This document shows, one piece after another, positions 30,144-38,900 of a DNA stretch of 64,000 nt. Position 1 is the stretch's first letter; each line of letters starts with the position of its first letter. A model generated the notes under the pieces. That model was not told where the DNA came from. It did not search any database and saw only the letters and a list, made by a program, of their open reading frames with translations. The position numbers were made by a program, and so were the translations under genes. The stretch comes from Luteolibacter arcticus (GTDB lineage: Bacteria > Verrucomicrobiota > Verrucomicrobiia > Verrucomicrobiales > Akkermansiaceae), in contig NZ_JAPDDT010000001.1 in NCBI RefSeq assembly GCF_025950235.1, forward strand, positions 310,001-374,000. Reading direction: 5' to 3'.

Positions 30144-30587
30144 CTACTCCAGTCGCTTCTCCATTTTCAGGTGAGGCCGGCCGACTTCCGTGAAAATGCC
30201 GCCCACCGCGTGGTAGCCGCTGTTGCGGTAGAAGCCGGCTGCGTTCTCCCGGGAATGCAGCACGAAATGGCGCACGCCTTCCGAGGCGAGCCGCTGTTCC
30301 ACCTCCTCTAACAGCTCTTGGCCGAGGCCTTGGCCGCGCTGGTTTGGATCGATCCACATCTGCCGGAGCTTTGCGGAGCCCGAGCCGAGGGGATTGGCAA
30401 TCAGGCCGCCCAGAATAAGGTCGTCCTCCATCAGGGCGAAGTGGCGGTGCCCTTCCTCGCCCACGCAATCCTCATCGCGCAGGCGCAAGCCAATTGGTTG
30501 GCGCAGGTGGAGGTCGCGAAGCCGGACGAGTTCCAAATAACCGGGGCTGCCGTGGGCGAATTCGACGATAGTCATCGCGGAAGTCAT
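30144..30587 (-). CDS. GNAT-family N-acetyltransferase
   Basis: This 147-aa protein has the GNAT fold: ILGGLIANPLGSGSAKLRQMWIDP, then the acetyl-CoA-binding loop QRGQGLGQELLEEVEQRL (R/Q-x-x-G-x-G/A), and AAGFYRNSGYHAVGG with the catalytic-region Tyr. The substrate cannot be inferred. ATG 30587 is used; 30575 is an alternative. It starts 69 bp downstream of the LacI-family gene on the same strand and may be co-transcribed with it. Confidence 0.88.
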   Translation of the reverse strand: MTSAMTIVEFAHGSPGYLELVRLRDLHLRQPIGLRLRDEDCVGEEGHRHFALMEDDLILGGLIANPLGSGSAKLRQMWIDPNQRGQGLGQELLEEVEQRLASEGVRHFVLHSRENAAGFYRNSGYHAVGGIFTEVGRPHLKMEKRLE

Positions 30588-30655
30588 GCGGGGATCATCC
30601 CGCTGTTGGAGAGGGTTCTCAAGCCGTCCGCCGCACCGGATTGCGATGGGGGGAT

Positions 30656-31702
30656 TCAGCCCTTGGCGGGTCCCACGCTTTCCCGCGGGGTGTAGACGGT
30701 GGCGAAGATCTCCTGACGCGGTGGCAGCGCAGCGGCATCTGCCGACTCGATCCGGGAAATCAAGAGGTCCGCTGCAGCACGGGTGATCTTCTTGTAGCGC
30801 TGGCGGATCGACGAGAGCGTGATCGGCAGGAACGAGCACAGCGGCACGTCGTCCACGCCGACGACGGAAAGGTCGGCCGGGACGGTGAGTCCGGCTTCGA
30901 TCGCGGCGCGCATCGCGCCGATGGCGGCGAGGTCGTTCATCGCGAGCAGGGCGGTCGGCCGCTTGTCGGGGCGCTTCTTCAGGAAGTTGGCGAAGGTCTC
31001 ACAGGCACTCTCCACCGTGTGGCCGGTGCGCAGGATATCGATGTTGCTGGCGGGAATGCCGCGGGCGGCCAGCATTTCCTGGAAAAGCCGCGGGCGCTGG
31101 CCGTCGGCCTGGCCTTCGGCAAGGGCGCTGACGAAGGCGAAGCGCTTGTGGCCGAGCTGGCACAGCGCATCGACCGCGTCGGTGAGGCCTTGGGTGAAGT
31201 CTGACAGGACGGCATCGACCGGGATTGGCTTGTCCGGGATGCCGTTGCCGAGCACGACCACCGGGCGTTTGGCGTTGGCCATCTCGGTGAGATCGGGGCG
31301 GAAGACTTCGTTGTCGGAAAGCCACAGCACGCTGCCGTCGACTTCCAAGTCTTCGAGGTCGGCAAGGAGGTGCTTTTCGCGGACCAGTGATGATCGGCAG
31401 TTCTCGACCAGCAGGTCGTAGCCGCGCTCCTCGACAGCGGCTTCGAGCTCGTCGGCGAGGGTCGAGAAGAAGGGGTTTGTCAGGTCCTGGATGAGCAGGC
31501 CGATCGTGTGGTAACGGCCGGAGCGCAGGGCACGGGCGGTCTTCGATGGCCGGTAGTCGAGTTCGCGAGCCGCCTGAAAGACGCGTGCCTCGGTCTCCTT
31601 GGACGCCCAAGAATTCGGCCGGCGATTGAGGATGGTGGAGGCTGTGTTCACAGCCACACCGGCACGCTCGGCGACATCTTTGAGGCGGATCCGTTTGTTC
31701 AT
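30656..31702 (-). CDS. LacI-family transcriptional regulator
   Basis: This 348-aa repressor has the N-terminal LacI helix-turn-helix (RLKDVAERAGVAVNTASTILNRRP, about residues 6-29), the hinge helix segment YRPSKTARALRSGRYHTIGLL, and a periplasmic-binding-protein-like sensor domain with NPFFSTLADELEAAVEERGYDLL, a FAFVSALAEGQADGQRPR subdomain linker and the SVVGVDDVPLCSFL signature. Ligand unknown, probably a sugar. Neighbours are a GNAT gene downstream and pqiC upstream; no obvious catabolic target lies next to it. A palindrome 62 bp upstream may be its own operator. Confidence 0.92.
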   Translation of the reverse strand: MNKRIRLKDVAERAGVAVNTASTILNRRPNSWASKETEARVFQAARELDYRPSKTARALRSGRYHTIGLLIQDLTNPFFSTLADELEAAVEERGYDLLVENCRSSLVREKHLLADLEDLEVDGSVLWLSDNEVFRPDLTEMANAKRPVVVLGNGIPDKPIPVDAVLSDFTQGLTDAVDALCQLGHKRFAFVSALAEGQADGQRPRLFQEMLAARGIPASNIDILRTGHTVESACETFANFLKKRPDKRPTALLAMNDLAAIGAMRAAIEAGLTVPADLSVVGVDDVPLCSFLPITLSSIRQRYKKITRAAADLLISRIESADAAALPPRQEIFATVYTPRESVGPAKG

Positions 31703-31763
31703 TCAGGAAATGTTCTTATCAAGGGATTCCGCGGAAAGAAGCGGTTCATGGCAAGTGGATTCC

Positions 31764-31778
31764 AACAGGAAACCTGTT
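31764..31778. promoter_or_regulatory. Candidate operator upstream of the LacI-family gene
   Basis: AACAGGAAACCTGTT is a 6-3-6 inverted repeat located 62 bp before the regulator start. LacI-family proteins often bind such short dyads to control themselves. There is no second copy that I noticed and no experimental link. Confidence 0.3.
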
Positions 31779-31866
31779 TGGTTGGAGGGCTGTTCACAGC
31801 ACCTTTTCCTCCGACAGCCTGTGATCTTGGCTGTTGGCTTCGATCCCGTCGGGATTGTGTGCCGGC

Positions 31867-32433
31867 CTAGCGCAGCGTCGCCGCGATCTCGGTGGCGAGC
31901 CGGGCTAGCAGACGGCTTTGGGCTGCGGCCACTTCATCGTAGCCATCGGCTTTCAGCGGTTCGCTGCCGGACCAACTCTTGGAGGTGACCATGCGGCGGT
32001 CGGGCAGGGAATAGACCCGCCATGCGGCTTCCAGCACGGCCTCGCCATCGGCGGTGCCGTGGAGCTGGCGGATATCGAGGCTGACCTGATAGCGCAGGTC
32101 GCTGTCGCTGCCCCACGGGTAGGTGCGGACATTGCCGGTGCCGAGGCGACGGCCGAGATTGGTCGCGGTGACGCGGGCGATGTTCTCTTCCAAGTCGCCC
32201 GCCCAGCGGTGGGACTCGGCGACGCCCATGCGGTTGCCGCTTTCCTGGAAGACGAGGTTGGCGCGGTCCAGATAGCTCGCGAGGGAAACCGGTCCGACAC
32301 CGAGGGACATCCCGCCGCCGGAGGGGGCGGGGCCTTCGGGGGTGAGGACGTAGAAGGACTTGGCGGGGGCGCAGGAGAAAAGCTGAACCGACAGGAGGCC
32401 TAGAACGCCAAGTTTGAGAAGGGATCGGAGCAT
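31867..32433 (-). CDS. pqiC: PqiC-like outer-membrane lipoprotein (ABC-type transport auxiliary)
   Basis: This 188-aa protein has a lipoprotein signal ending LSVQLFSCAP and a PqiC/DUF330-type fold: FYVLTPEGP after the anchor, MSLGVGPVSLASYLDRANLVFQ, HRWAGDLEENIARVTATNLGRRL and a C-terminal LLARLATEIAATL. PqiC links the PqiB MCE tube to the outer membrane in lipid transport. The ATG at 32433 fits the signal. It is last in the operon pqiA-pqiA-pqiB-pqiC, 18 bp after pqiB. Confidence 0.9.
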   Translation of the reverse strand: MLRSLLKLGVLGLLSVQLFSCAPAKSFYVLTPEGPAPSGGGMSLGVGPVSLASYLDRANLVFQESGNRMGVAESHRWAGDLEENIARVTATNLGRRLGTGNVRTYPWGSDSDLRYQVSLDIRQLHGTADGEAVLEAAWRVYSLPDRRMVTSKSWSGSEPLKADGYDEVAAAQSRLLARLATEIAATLR

Positions 32434-32451
32434 GGCAATCAATGGAGGGTC

Positions 32452-34098
32452 TTATCGCTTTGCGCGCGGCTTGGGGTCGCCCGAGCCTTCGCGGCCGAAG
32501 AGCAGGGAGTTCGGCTTTTCCTCAATGGAGTCGGATAGGACCTTGAAGGAGCGGAGCGCGGCGCGGAGTTCGTCGAGCGTGCGTGCGAGATCACCCTGCA
32601 TGGCCCCTTGAGGACCGAGGCTGCTGACGCTGCCGCGCACCTCCTTGAGGGTCGCTTCGAGCTCGGCGGTTAGATTTTGCGTCTCGTCGCGAGCGAGCAG
32701 CTTCTTGGCCTCGGCAAGCGCGCCTTCCGCTTCGGTGAGCGTGCTGCGGACGTCCTTGACGGTGATGGTGATCTCGTCGGCGGCATTGCCAAACTTGTTG
32801 AGCGTCTCATCCAGCGGCAGGGCCTCGATCTTGGCGAGGATGGCGTTGAGCTTGTCCTGGAGCTGGGCGAGGCCGGACGACTCGGTGGGAATGACCTCGA
32901 ACTCGCCAAGCTGCGCCAGCTCGGCAGGCTCGGCGCCCGGCACGAAGTCGAGATCGACGTAAAGTGCGCCGGTGAGCAGCGATCCCGTGCTGAGCTTGGC
33001 ACGCAGGCCGCGCCGGACGCATTCGGCAAGGGCGGCCGACGGGTCCGTGATGTCCTCGACCGCCTTGCCGAGGGTTTCGGAGTCGATCTCGATGACCACC
33101 GGCACCCGTGAATCGTTGGGCGGCGAGTGCTTGAAGCTGATCTCGATGACGCGCCCCAGCGGGATACCGCGGAATTCCACCGGAGCGCCCGGCGACAGCC
33201 CGCGAACCGATTGATCGAAGAACAGCAGGATGCGGTGGTCGGGCGTGAAGACGGATCTCCGCGCGGCTTCCTCATCCGGGAAAAGCTCGAAGGCCGCGCC
33301 ATCGTGCACCGGATCTCCGGCCGTGCCGCCCTTGGGCACGGAAAAGACCGCCCCGCCGGAGAGCATCGCCTGCAACGAGGGCGTGCTTACCTTGAAACCA
33401 TCGGCACCCGCCTCGACATCGATGCCGCTGGTGTTCCAAAAGCAAGTGCCCTGGCGGACCAGGCCGGAGAATTCTTCCTCGATGAAGATGTCGAAACGGA
33501 TGCGGCGGTTTTCGATATCCAGGGTGCGGCGTTCCACGCGACCGACCTCGAAACCGCGATAGTAGATCGGCGAGCCTGCGGCCAGGGAGCCCGCATCGTC
33601 CGCCACCAGCGTGAGCCGCAAGCCCGGCACGCTCGCGGCGGTAACCGGTGGTTCTTCCAATCCGTCGAAATGATGGACCGACATCTTGGTCTCGCCAGGT
33701 TCGAGTTCGAGATAGGCACCACTCACGATGGTGCTGAGGCCGGAGATGGAAGCCCCGGAGACACGCGGTTTGACCACCCAGAAGCGGGTTCCCTGGCGGA
33801 GGAGATATTCGGAATTCGGGTCCATCCGGACCTCGGCGACGACCGATTGCAGATCATCGGACAAATCGACTCTCTCGATTACCCCGACTCGCACGGAGCG
33901 GCAGCGGACTTCCGTGGTTCCGGCCTCGATGCTCTCGGCCGTTTCAAAGCGCACGTAAGCGATCGGCCCGCGGCCGGCGTAGTGTTTCCACACCAGGCCA
34001 CCCGCGACAACGAGTGCGAGCAGTGGTACCAGCCACACGCTGCTCCAGCGGCGGCGGTGGTGGATAACGGCGCGCGGTTCCTGCGTCTCTTCGGTCAT
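32452..34098 (-). CDS. pqiB: PqiB-like MCE-domain protein
   Basis: This 548-aa protein is an inner-membrane-anchored MCE protein spanning the periplasm. After a short basic N-terminus, one membrane helix (WLVPLLALVVAGGLVW) precedes three MCE/MlaD domains, each recognisable from GxV-type cores: VGVIERVDLSDDLQSVVAEVRM, GRVERRTLDIENRRIRFDIFI and GRVIEISFKHSPPNDSRVPVVIEI. A long C-terminal helix (about 400-530) would form the needle seen in E. coli PqiB. The start overlaps the upstream pqiA-type stop by ATGA. Confidence 0.93.
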   Translation of the reverse strand: MTEETQEPRAVIHHRRRWSSVWLVPLLALVVAGGLVWKHYAGRGPIAYVRFETAESIEAGTTEVRCRSVRVGVIERVDLSDDLQSVVAEVRMDPNSEYLLRQGTRFWVVKPRVSGASISGLSTIVSGAYLELEPGETKMSVHHFDGLEEPPVTAASVPGLRLTLVADDAGSLAAGSPIYYRGFEVGRVERRTLDIENRRIRFDIFIEEEFSGLVRQGTCFWNTSGIDVEAGADGFKVSTPSLQAMLSGGAVFSVPKGGTAGDPVHDGAAFELFPDEEAARRSVFTPDHRILLFFDQSVRGLSPGAPVEFRGIPLGRVIEISFKHSPPNDSRVPVVIEIDSETLGKAVEDITDPSAALAECVRRGLRAKLSTGSLLTGALYVDLDFVPGAEPAELAQLGEFEVIPTESSGLAQLQDKLNAILAKIEALPLDETLNKFGNAADEITITVKDVRSTLTEAEGALAEAKKLLARDETQNLTAELEATLKEVRGSVSSLGPQGAMQGDLARTLDELRAALRSFKVLSDSIEEKPNSLLFGREGSGDPKPRAKR

Positions 34099-34721
34099 GG
34101 GGTATCGGAAAGGTCACGTCCCACATGCTGGTCCCATAGCAGGCGGGGGTCGAAACTCATGGCGGCAAACATGGTCAGAACCACGACCGCTGCAAAGGAA
34201 ACGATCGCCGGACCCGGCAAGACGTTCGAAAGGGCACCCACCTGCACCAGCGCCACGAGGATGGCGACCACGAAGACATCGACCATCGACCAGCGGCCGA
34301 CGAGTTCGGTGATGTGGTAGAGCCGGGTGAGGTTCTTTGGCGAGGTGTGGGTCTTGCCGGCTGCCGCGAAGCAGAGCCAGCCGAGGGCCAGCATTTTCAA
34401 GATCGGGATAATGATGCTTGCGGAGAAAATGATGGTGCCGACCAGGTAGTCGCCCTTCTTCCAGAAGTTCAGGACGCCCGACATGATCGTGTCATTCGAA
34501 GTGCCGCCGATGCCGCCGACGGACATGATCGGCAGCAGGTTGGCTGGGAAGTAGAGGGCGATCGACGAAAGGAGAAAGCACCAGGTGCGCTCAAGGCTGT
34601 GGGGCTTGCGCAGGTGCAGGGCGCTCTGACAACGCGGACAATGGGCGAGTTCGACCGGGCTCACCTTCCCGCACAGGTGGCAGGAGGCGAGTCCTTCGGC
34701 GGCTGCGCTGCGAATCTCCAT
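34095..34721 (-). CDS. PqiA-like membrane protein, second half
   Basis: This 208-aa protein is a single PqiA domain: a zinc-ribbon-like start (CHLCGKVSPVELAHCPRC), then four hydrophobic segments, with FPANLLPIMSV and SMVDVFVVAILVALVQVG, both PqiA hallmarks. E. coli PqiA has two such domains in one chain; here they are two genes joined by a TGATG overlap at 34719-34723. It is coupled to pqiB by ATGA at its 3' end. The longer frame to 35081 runs antisense-like through the other half and is not used. Confidence 0.88.
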   Translation of the reverse strand: MEIRSAAAEGLASCHLCGKVSPVELAHCPRCQSALHLRKPHSLERTWCFLLSSIALYFPANLLPIMSVGGIGGTSNDTIMSGVLNFWKKGDYLVGTIIFSASIIIPILKMLALGWLCFAAAGKTHTSPKNLTRLYHITELVGRWSMVDVFVVAILVALVQVGALSNVLPGPAIVSFAAVVVLTMFAAMSFDPRLLWDQHVGRDLSDTP

Positions 34722-35380
34722 CAGTCGTTCTTTTGAAAGGCGATTTCCAGCCGGTCCCAAAGCTCCAGGCGGTCGATTCCGGCCATCGCGAATGAGGTGC
34801 AGACCACGAGTCCGGCCATCGCCCACAGGCCGATGCCGAGATGAATCTCGCCGATCGCGCCGAGTTTCAGAAGCGCCACGAGGATGCCGAACAGGAATAC
34901 CTCCAGCATGCTCCATGGCTCGCAGAGTTGGAACCAACGGGTGACTGCCCTGGCGCCGGGGAAGGCGATGCCGAAGCGGAGGGGGCCTGCCACGTAGAGC
35001 AGCCCGCCGACCAGCACCAGAGGCGCGACCACGGTGAAGAACACGGTGGCCATGCCGATGACCGGATTTCCATCGCGCCACATCGCCTCGGCGGCCTCAA
35101 GGATTGTCAGTTCGCGTCGCACGCTGCCGGCATCGACGGTGATACTCGGGAACAGGTGAACCAGCACCATGAAGACCAACGCCGCCGAGGAGAAGCCGGT
35201 GGCCCGGGCCAGCGAGCGCGGGCGATTCTGATAGAGCAACTCGCCGCAGCGGCAGCAGTGGGCGGCGTCGCCCTCGTGGAGGCGTGGGGCCTCCTGCAGC
35301 GCGTCGCAGAAGTGGCACGCCACGCGGATCGGTCCCTCCTCAAGGCGGGGCCAGGAAAGTCCGGGTAGGTGGCGTTTCAT
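34721..35380 (-). CDS. PqiA-like membrane protein, first half
   Basis: This 219-aa protein is the other PqiA domain. Its zinc-ribbon pairs are CHFCDA and CCRCGE; LVHLFPSITVDAG, WSMLEVFLFGILVALLKLGAIGEI and a C-terminal LELWDRLE follow. The four-Cys pairs and the SMLEVF motif are the family signature. Full-length PqiA would be this protein followed by the next; together they total 427 residues, close to the usual size. It is first in the Pqi operon. Confidence 0.88.
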   Translation of the reverse strand: MKRHLPGLSWPRLEEGPIRVACHFCDALQEAPRLHEGDAAHCCRCGELLYQNRPRSLARATGFSSAALVFMVLVHLFPSITVDAGSVRRELTILEAAEAMWRDGNPVIGMATVFFTVVAPLVLVGGLLYVAGPLRFGIAFPGARAVTRWFQLCEPWSMLEVFLFGILVALLKLGAIGEIHLGIGLWAMAGLVVCTSFAMAGIDRLELWDRLEIAFQKND

Positions 35381-35427
35381 TGAGATGGTGGATGGAAGAT
35401 CGGAGATGGCAGATGGGCGAAGAAATC

Positions 35428-35605
35428 ACCAATCAACAATCCTCCAATCACCAATCGAAGTGTTTGGAAGAATGAGATTGGCTGTCGCCTTGATCGGAGC
35501 GCATCGAAGGACGGCAAGTCTTCCCGGGGAGTTCTGCATTTGGCGTCAGCGGTCCGTTTTCTTCAGGCAGTCTGATTGGTGATTGGAAGATTGGTGATTG
35601 ATGAT
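35428..35605. repeat. Inverted repeat of ATTGGTGATTG units
   Basis: caccaatcaacaatcctccaatcaccaatcg (from 35428, in pieces of under 20 bases) is mirrored by gattggtgattggaag and attggtgattgatgatt at 35573-35605, about 115 bp apart. Repeats of gatgg/gattgg units also occur near 17600-17650. No gene is visible between the two arms; this is a low-complexity palindromic element in the gap between the Pqi operon and the lipoprotein gene. Confidence 0.5.
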
Positions 35606-35611
35606 TCGGAC

Positions 35612-36421
35612 TCAGAGAGGCCGCGCGTAGGTGCCGCAGCGATTGAGCCAACCTTCCTTCCAGCGGGCCTCGCCGCGGGCAGGGGGGGAGTTTTCGATGC
35701 GGCGGGTGAGCATGCGCTTGGCGCTGGCGGAGAATTCGGAGGCGGCGGGTTGTCCAGCCGGGACATCCTTCATGCTGCCGAGCACTTGGAGCAGGCCCCA
35801 GCCCTTGCCATTGTAGCGTTCACTGGCTTGGGTGCCGTCTCCCTTGAAATTCACGTAGTCGATCAGCGCGTAGGTGCCATTGGCGGTGCTGGCGACCTTG
35901 TTGTAGTTGGCTTGGAGCCGGGGCCGGTCACTGGCCGGAGCGGCGGCGAGGACCTTCGGCAGCGCGGCACGGGAGCGGGCGATGATGAACTCGGTCTGCA
36001 GCGGCACCGTATTCGCAAGCCACTGGCGGAGCTGATCGAGCTGCGGGCCGCGGAACTCGGCCTTGTTTTTCCATGGGGAGTGGCGCTGTTGCGCGACTGC
36101 CGGGGGATTCGCACCCTGTTGGCGGGCGAAGGCGACGAACTGCGGCCAGCTTTCCTCGAAGCGGCCGTTGAAGCCTGCCGGATACCAGATGAAGTGGCCG
36201 ATTCCCAGCGACGGGAATTCCTCGCCGGCATTCCAAGCGGTCAGTCCGGCGACGGTGCCACCGGACTCGTTTTGCCAGATTTTCTTCCCGATCGCCGCCT
36301 TTTGGGCCCCGGTCAAGTTGGTGGACGCGGGCGCGGCGGCCGAGGCAGTGCCGGGCATCGAGACCGGTCCGCAGGCGGCCACGGCGAGCACGAGGGGGAA
36401 GAGGAGGCGGAATGGTTGCAC
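35612..36421 (-). CDS. Lipoprotein of unknown function
   Basis: No ATG precedes the signal, so the GTG at 36421 is taken: VQPFRLLFPLVLAVAACGPV, a clear lipoprotein signal with lipobox VAAC, giving a 269-aa product. The mature protein has LTGAQKAAIGKKIWQNESGG, LTAWNAGEEFPSLGIGHFIWYPAGF and FEESWPQFVAFARQQG. The G-E-x-F-P-S-L-G-I-G-H-F-I-W segment looks like an active-site-type motif shared by conserved proteins I recall only as hypothetical. No known enzyme is claimed. It lies downstream of a repeat and the alkaline phosphatase gene on the same strand. Confidence 0.75.
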   Translation of the reverse strand: MQPFRLLFPLVLAVAACGPVSMPGTASAAAPASTNLTGAQKAAIGKKIWQNESGGTVAGLTAWNAGEEFPSLGIGHFIWYPAGFNGRFEESWPQFVAFARQQGANPPAVAQQRHSPWKNKAEFRGPQLDQLRQWLANTVPLQTEFIIARSRAALPKVLAAAPASDRPRLQANYNKVASTANGTYALIDYVNFKGDGTQASERYNGKGWGLLQVLGSMKDVPAGQPAASEFSASAKRMLTRRIENSPPARGEARWKEGWLNRCGTYARPL

Positions 36422-36500
36422 GGGGCTGTATTTCCGCGAGTTTCGCCGATATCGCAAGCAGAGTATGGGTGGCAGGCATTGGAACGCCAAGGTCCAGGAG

Positions 36501-36568
36501 GAGCGCGGAATTTCTCCCGCGTCACTGGTCCTGCGTCCAACCGTCCAAGCGGGACAAATCCCGCGCTC
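36501..36568. repeat. Inverted repeat (GAGCGCGG family)
   Basis: GAGCGCGGAATTTCTCCCGC at 36501-36520 is mirrored with two mismatches by GCGGGACAAATCCCGCGCTC at 36549-36568. It lies between the alkaline phosphatase stop and the lipoprotein start and is related in sequence to the stem at 15076-15201. Confidence 0.65.
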
Positions 36569-36579
36569 CCAGTGCTGGC

Positions 36580-37974
36580 TCAGGCCGCATCGAGTGCGGT
36601 CAGCAAATGCGGCCGCACTTCCTCGTTCTTCATGAACGCCGGGAAGAGGTGGCTGCCGGGCCCGTAAGCGCAGAATTCCACCAGCTCGCCAGTGTGATTT
36701 CCGCTGGTCCAAGCGATTCCATGGCGCTTGGCGAAAAGTTTGGCCAGTTCGCCGCTCTTCATGCCCTGCGCTTGTTTGAGTTCCTCCTTGTCCAATTCAA
36801 TGCCGGTCCGGTCGCGGAGGTAATCGCCGAGTTTCGGCCCGCTGAGGCCGCCGCTGGAATTGCCCATCCACTCGAAGGAGCGCTTGAATTTGGCGATCTT
36901 CTCGAAGGCGGAGGTGGTGCCGTTGTAGATCCCGGGGGCCATACCTTGGTTCGGGTTGGCGTTCATGCCATTGAGCTGGATGCCGCCGCAGCCGTGGTCG
37001 GTCGTGATGATCACCAGCACATCCTCGTGGGCCGTGGCATAGGCCAGCATCGCGCCGATCGCGTCGTCGAAGGCAAGCTGCTCGCGGATGCTGCCCGCGG
37101 CGTCGTTCGCATGGCCGCAGTGGTCGATGCGTGCGCCTTCCACCATGAGGAACCAGCGGTCTTTCGCCACGGCGTCGAGACGCTTCACGGCGAGGTCCGA
37201 CATTTCCGCCAAGGTCGGCACAGTTTCCTGGAGGTCCGGCTTTGACTCGCGGTCGATCGCCAGCGGGACGTAGCCGGAGGAGAAGAGTCCGAGCACCGGC
37301 TTTTTTGCATCCGGCTTCGCGGCGAGGAGTTCCTGGCGGTTCTTCAACAGGTCGTAGCCGCTGTCGGCGAATTTCTTGAGCAGGTCGTCCGGGAAGAACT
37401 TCTGCCCGCCGCCGAGCAGGACCTCGACGCCGCGTTCCTGATATTGGAGAGCGATCTGGGATTCATCGCCACGGCTGTTCACGTTGGCGGCGAAACCGGC
37501 CGGCGTAGCGTGGGTGATCGTGGCGGTCGAAACCAGGCCCAGCGGGATGTCTTTCTTCTTCAGCAGGGATTGGATCGCCTCGACGTCGCGTCCGGAAGCG
37601 GCGTCCACGTTGATGGCGCCGTTGTTGACGCGCTTGCCTCCGCCCCAGGCGCTGGCGGCGGCGGCGGAGTCGGTCACCAGGCTATTGGCGGAAAAGGTCT
37701 CCATCAGCGCCCGCACCACCGGCATCTCGCGGTACATCTTGACCCAGTTCGTGGTCTTTCCCTCGAACAGCGAGCGGCTGTGCTGGGCCAGCGAGAGCGC
37801 ACCGTGGTTCATCCCATCGCTCACCATGAAGATGATCTTCTTCGGCAGGCCGCGATTGTCGGCGGAGCGGCGGGTTTCCTGGGCGAGCAGCGGGGCGCTG
37901 GCGCCGCCGAACACCGCCGAGGTGATGGTGGCGGCCTTGAGGAAGTCGCGGCGCGAGGTGGAGGTGGGTTTCAT
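36580..37974 (-). CDS. Alkaline phosphatase, Tat-exported
   Basis: This 464-aa phosphomonoesterase belongs to the PhoA family. The N-terminus has a twin-arginine signal (SRRDFLKAATITSAVFGG), then IIFMVSDGMN with the first metal Asp, LVTDSAAAASAWGGGKRVNNG with the nucleophilic Ser, LVSTATITHATPAGFAANV, FLMVEGARIDHCGHANDA and VIITTDHGCGG with metal ligands. The C-terminal WTSGNHTGE supplies the last His. It is full length. The ATG at 37974 is chosen; the frame to 38586 is antisense to the DUF3147 gene. Periplasmic phosphate scavenging is the likely role; no pho box was identified. Confidence 0.93.
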   Translation of the reverse strand: MKPTSTSRRDFLKAATITSAVFGGASAPLLAQETRRSADNRGLPKKIIFMVSDGMNHGALSLAQHSRSLFEGKTTNWVKMYREMPVVRALMETFSANSLVTDSAAAASAWGGGKRVNNGAINVDAASGRDVEAIQSLLKKKDIPLGLVSTATITHATPAGFAANVNSRGDESQIALQYQERGVEVLLGGGQKFFPDDLLKKFADSGYDLLKNRQELLAAKPDAKKPVLGLFSSGYVPLAIDRESKPDLQETVPTLAEMSDLAVKRLDAVAKDRWFLMVEGARIDHCGHANDAAGSIREQLAFDDAIGAMLAYATAHEDVLVIITTDHGCGGIQLNGMNANPNQGMAPGIYNGTTSAFEKIAKFKRSFEWMGNSSGGLSGPKLGDYLRDRTGIELDKEELKQAQGMKSGELAKLFAKRHGIAWTSGNHTGELVEFCAYGPGSHLFPAFMKNEEVRPHLLTALDAA

Positions 37975-38088
37975 GTGGCGAGTGCTTGGCCCGGGAATAC
38001 GTCCGGAGGCGGCGGGTTTCCATGCGAAAAAACGAGTTGGAATTGTCGTCTTGCACGGGGGAGAGGCTGGCGGAAGGCTCCCGACGTC

Positions 38089-38478
38089 ATGGACAAGACC
38101 GAATTGATCAACGCGCTCAAGGTGACCCCGAAGGACGTGGTGAAGCTTTTCATCACCGCATTCGTCATTTTGGTGGTCACCAAGGTCCAACTGGTGAACG
38201 ACCGGCTTTCCGCGCTGCTGATAGCGCTGCCCTTCACCTCGCTGGTGGCGATGGTCTGGATGCAGGCGGAAAATCAAGGCTCCCAGCGGATCGCGAATCA
38301 CTCCGAGGGGACCTTTTGGTTTGTGCTGCCGACATTGCCGATGTTCCTGATCCTCCCGTGGATGCTTCGGCACGGCTGGGGCTTCTGGGCGGCGCTGGGG
38401 GTGAACTGCCTTCTGACCACCGGGTTTTTCTGGCTCACGGTGGTGATTTTGCGGCGCTTCGGGCTCAATCTGATGTGA
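38089..38478 (+). CDS. DUF3147-like small membrane protein
   Basis: This 129-aa protein has four hydrophobic segments: VVKLFITAFVILVVTKVQLV, LSALLIALPFTSLVAMVWM, TFWFVLPTLPMFLILPWML and FWAALGVNCLLTTGFFWLTVVIL. The size and the pattern match the DUF3147 family of inner-membrane proteins with unknown function. The ATG at 38089 starts MDKTELINALK. It is divergent from the alkaline phosphatase gene with a ~115-bp gap. Confidence 0.75.
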   Translation: MDKTELINALKVTPKDVVKLFITAFVILVVTKVQLVNDRLSALLIALPFTSLVAMVWMQAENQGSQRIANHSEGTFWFVLPTLPMFLILPWMLRHGWGFWAALGVNCLLTTGFFWLTVVILRRFGLNLM

Positions 38479-38577
38479 ATTCCCCGAGATTCCGATTTTG
38501 CCCTTGCCATCGCGGGGATGATTTGGTCTCTCCCGCCTTCCGGCCGTCCATGGCCGGTGCGGAATACACGACCCGGC

Positions 38578-38859
38578 ATGTCTCAAGAGAATATCGTCCC
38601 CTTCGAGCAGCCGAAGTCCAATTCCCGGTTTCCAGGAACACCCATGAAAAGCGATCTTGTCGAGAAGGCGTCCGAGATTATCAGTGATCCGCTGGTCCTT
38701 ATCAACATGGTCTCGAAGCGTGTCCGCCAGTTGAACAGCGGCCGTTCGCCGCTGATTCCAACTCGCCCGAGCATGGGCGCGGCTGACATCGCATTGACCG
38801 AAATCATCGAAGGTAAGATCAGGGTCGTCGTCGTCGATCCGGCGAAGGCGGAGTCCTGA
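38578..38859 (+). CDS. rpoZ: RNA polymerase omega subunit
   Basis: This 93-aa protein has the omega core: DPLVLINMVSKRVRQLNSGRSP, then GAADIALTEIIEGKIRVVV. Omega assists assembly of the RNA polymerase beta prime subunit. The first ~22 residues (MSQENIVPFEQPKSNSRFPG) precede the conserved part, and the ATG at 38644 (MKSDLVEKASEI) is a real alternative start. It is 41 bp upstream of smpB, same strand. Confidence 0.9.
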   Translation: MSQENIVPFEQPKSNSRFPGTPMKSDLVEKASEIISDPLVLINMVSKRVRQLNSGRSPLIPTRPSMGAADIALTEIIEGKIRVVVVDPAKAES

Positions 38860-38900
38860 GTGATCGAGCTAATCCGCGCCCGGAGTTGGCGTGAACATCT

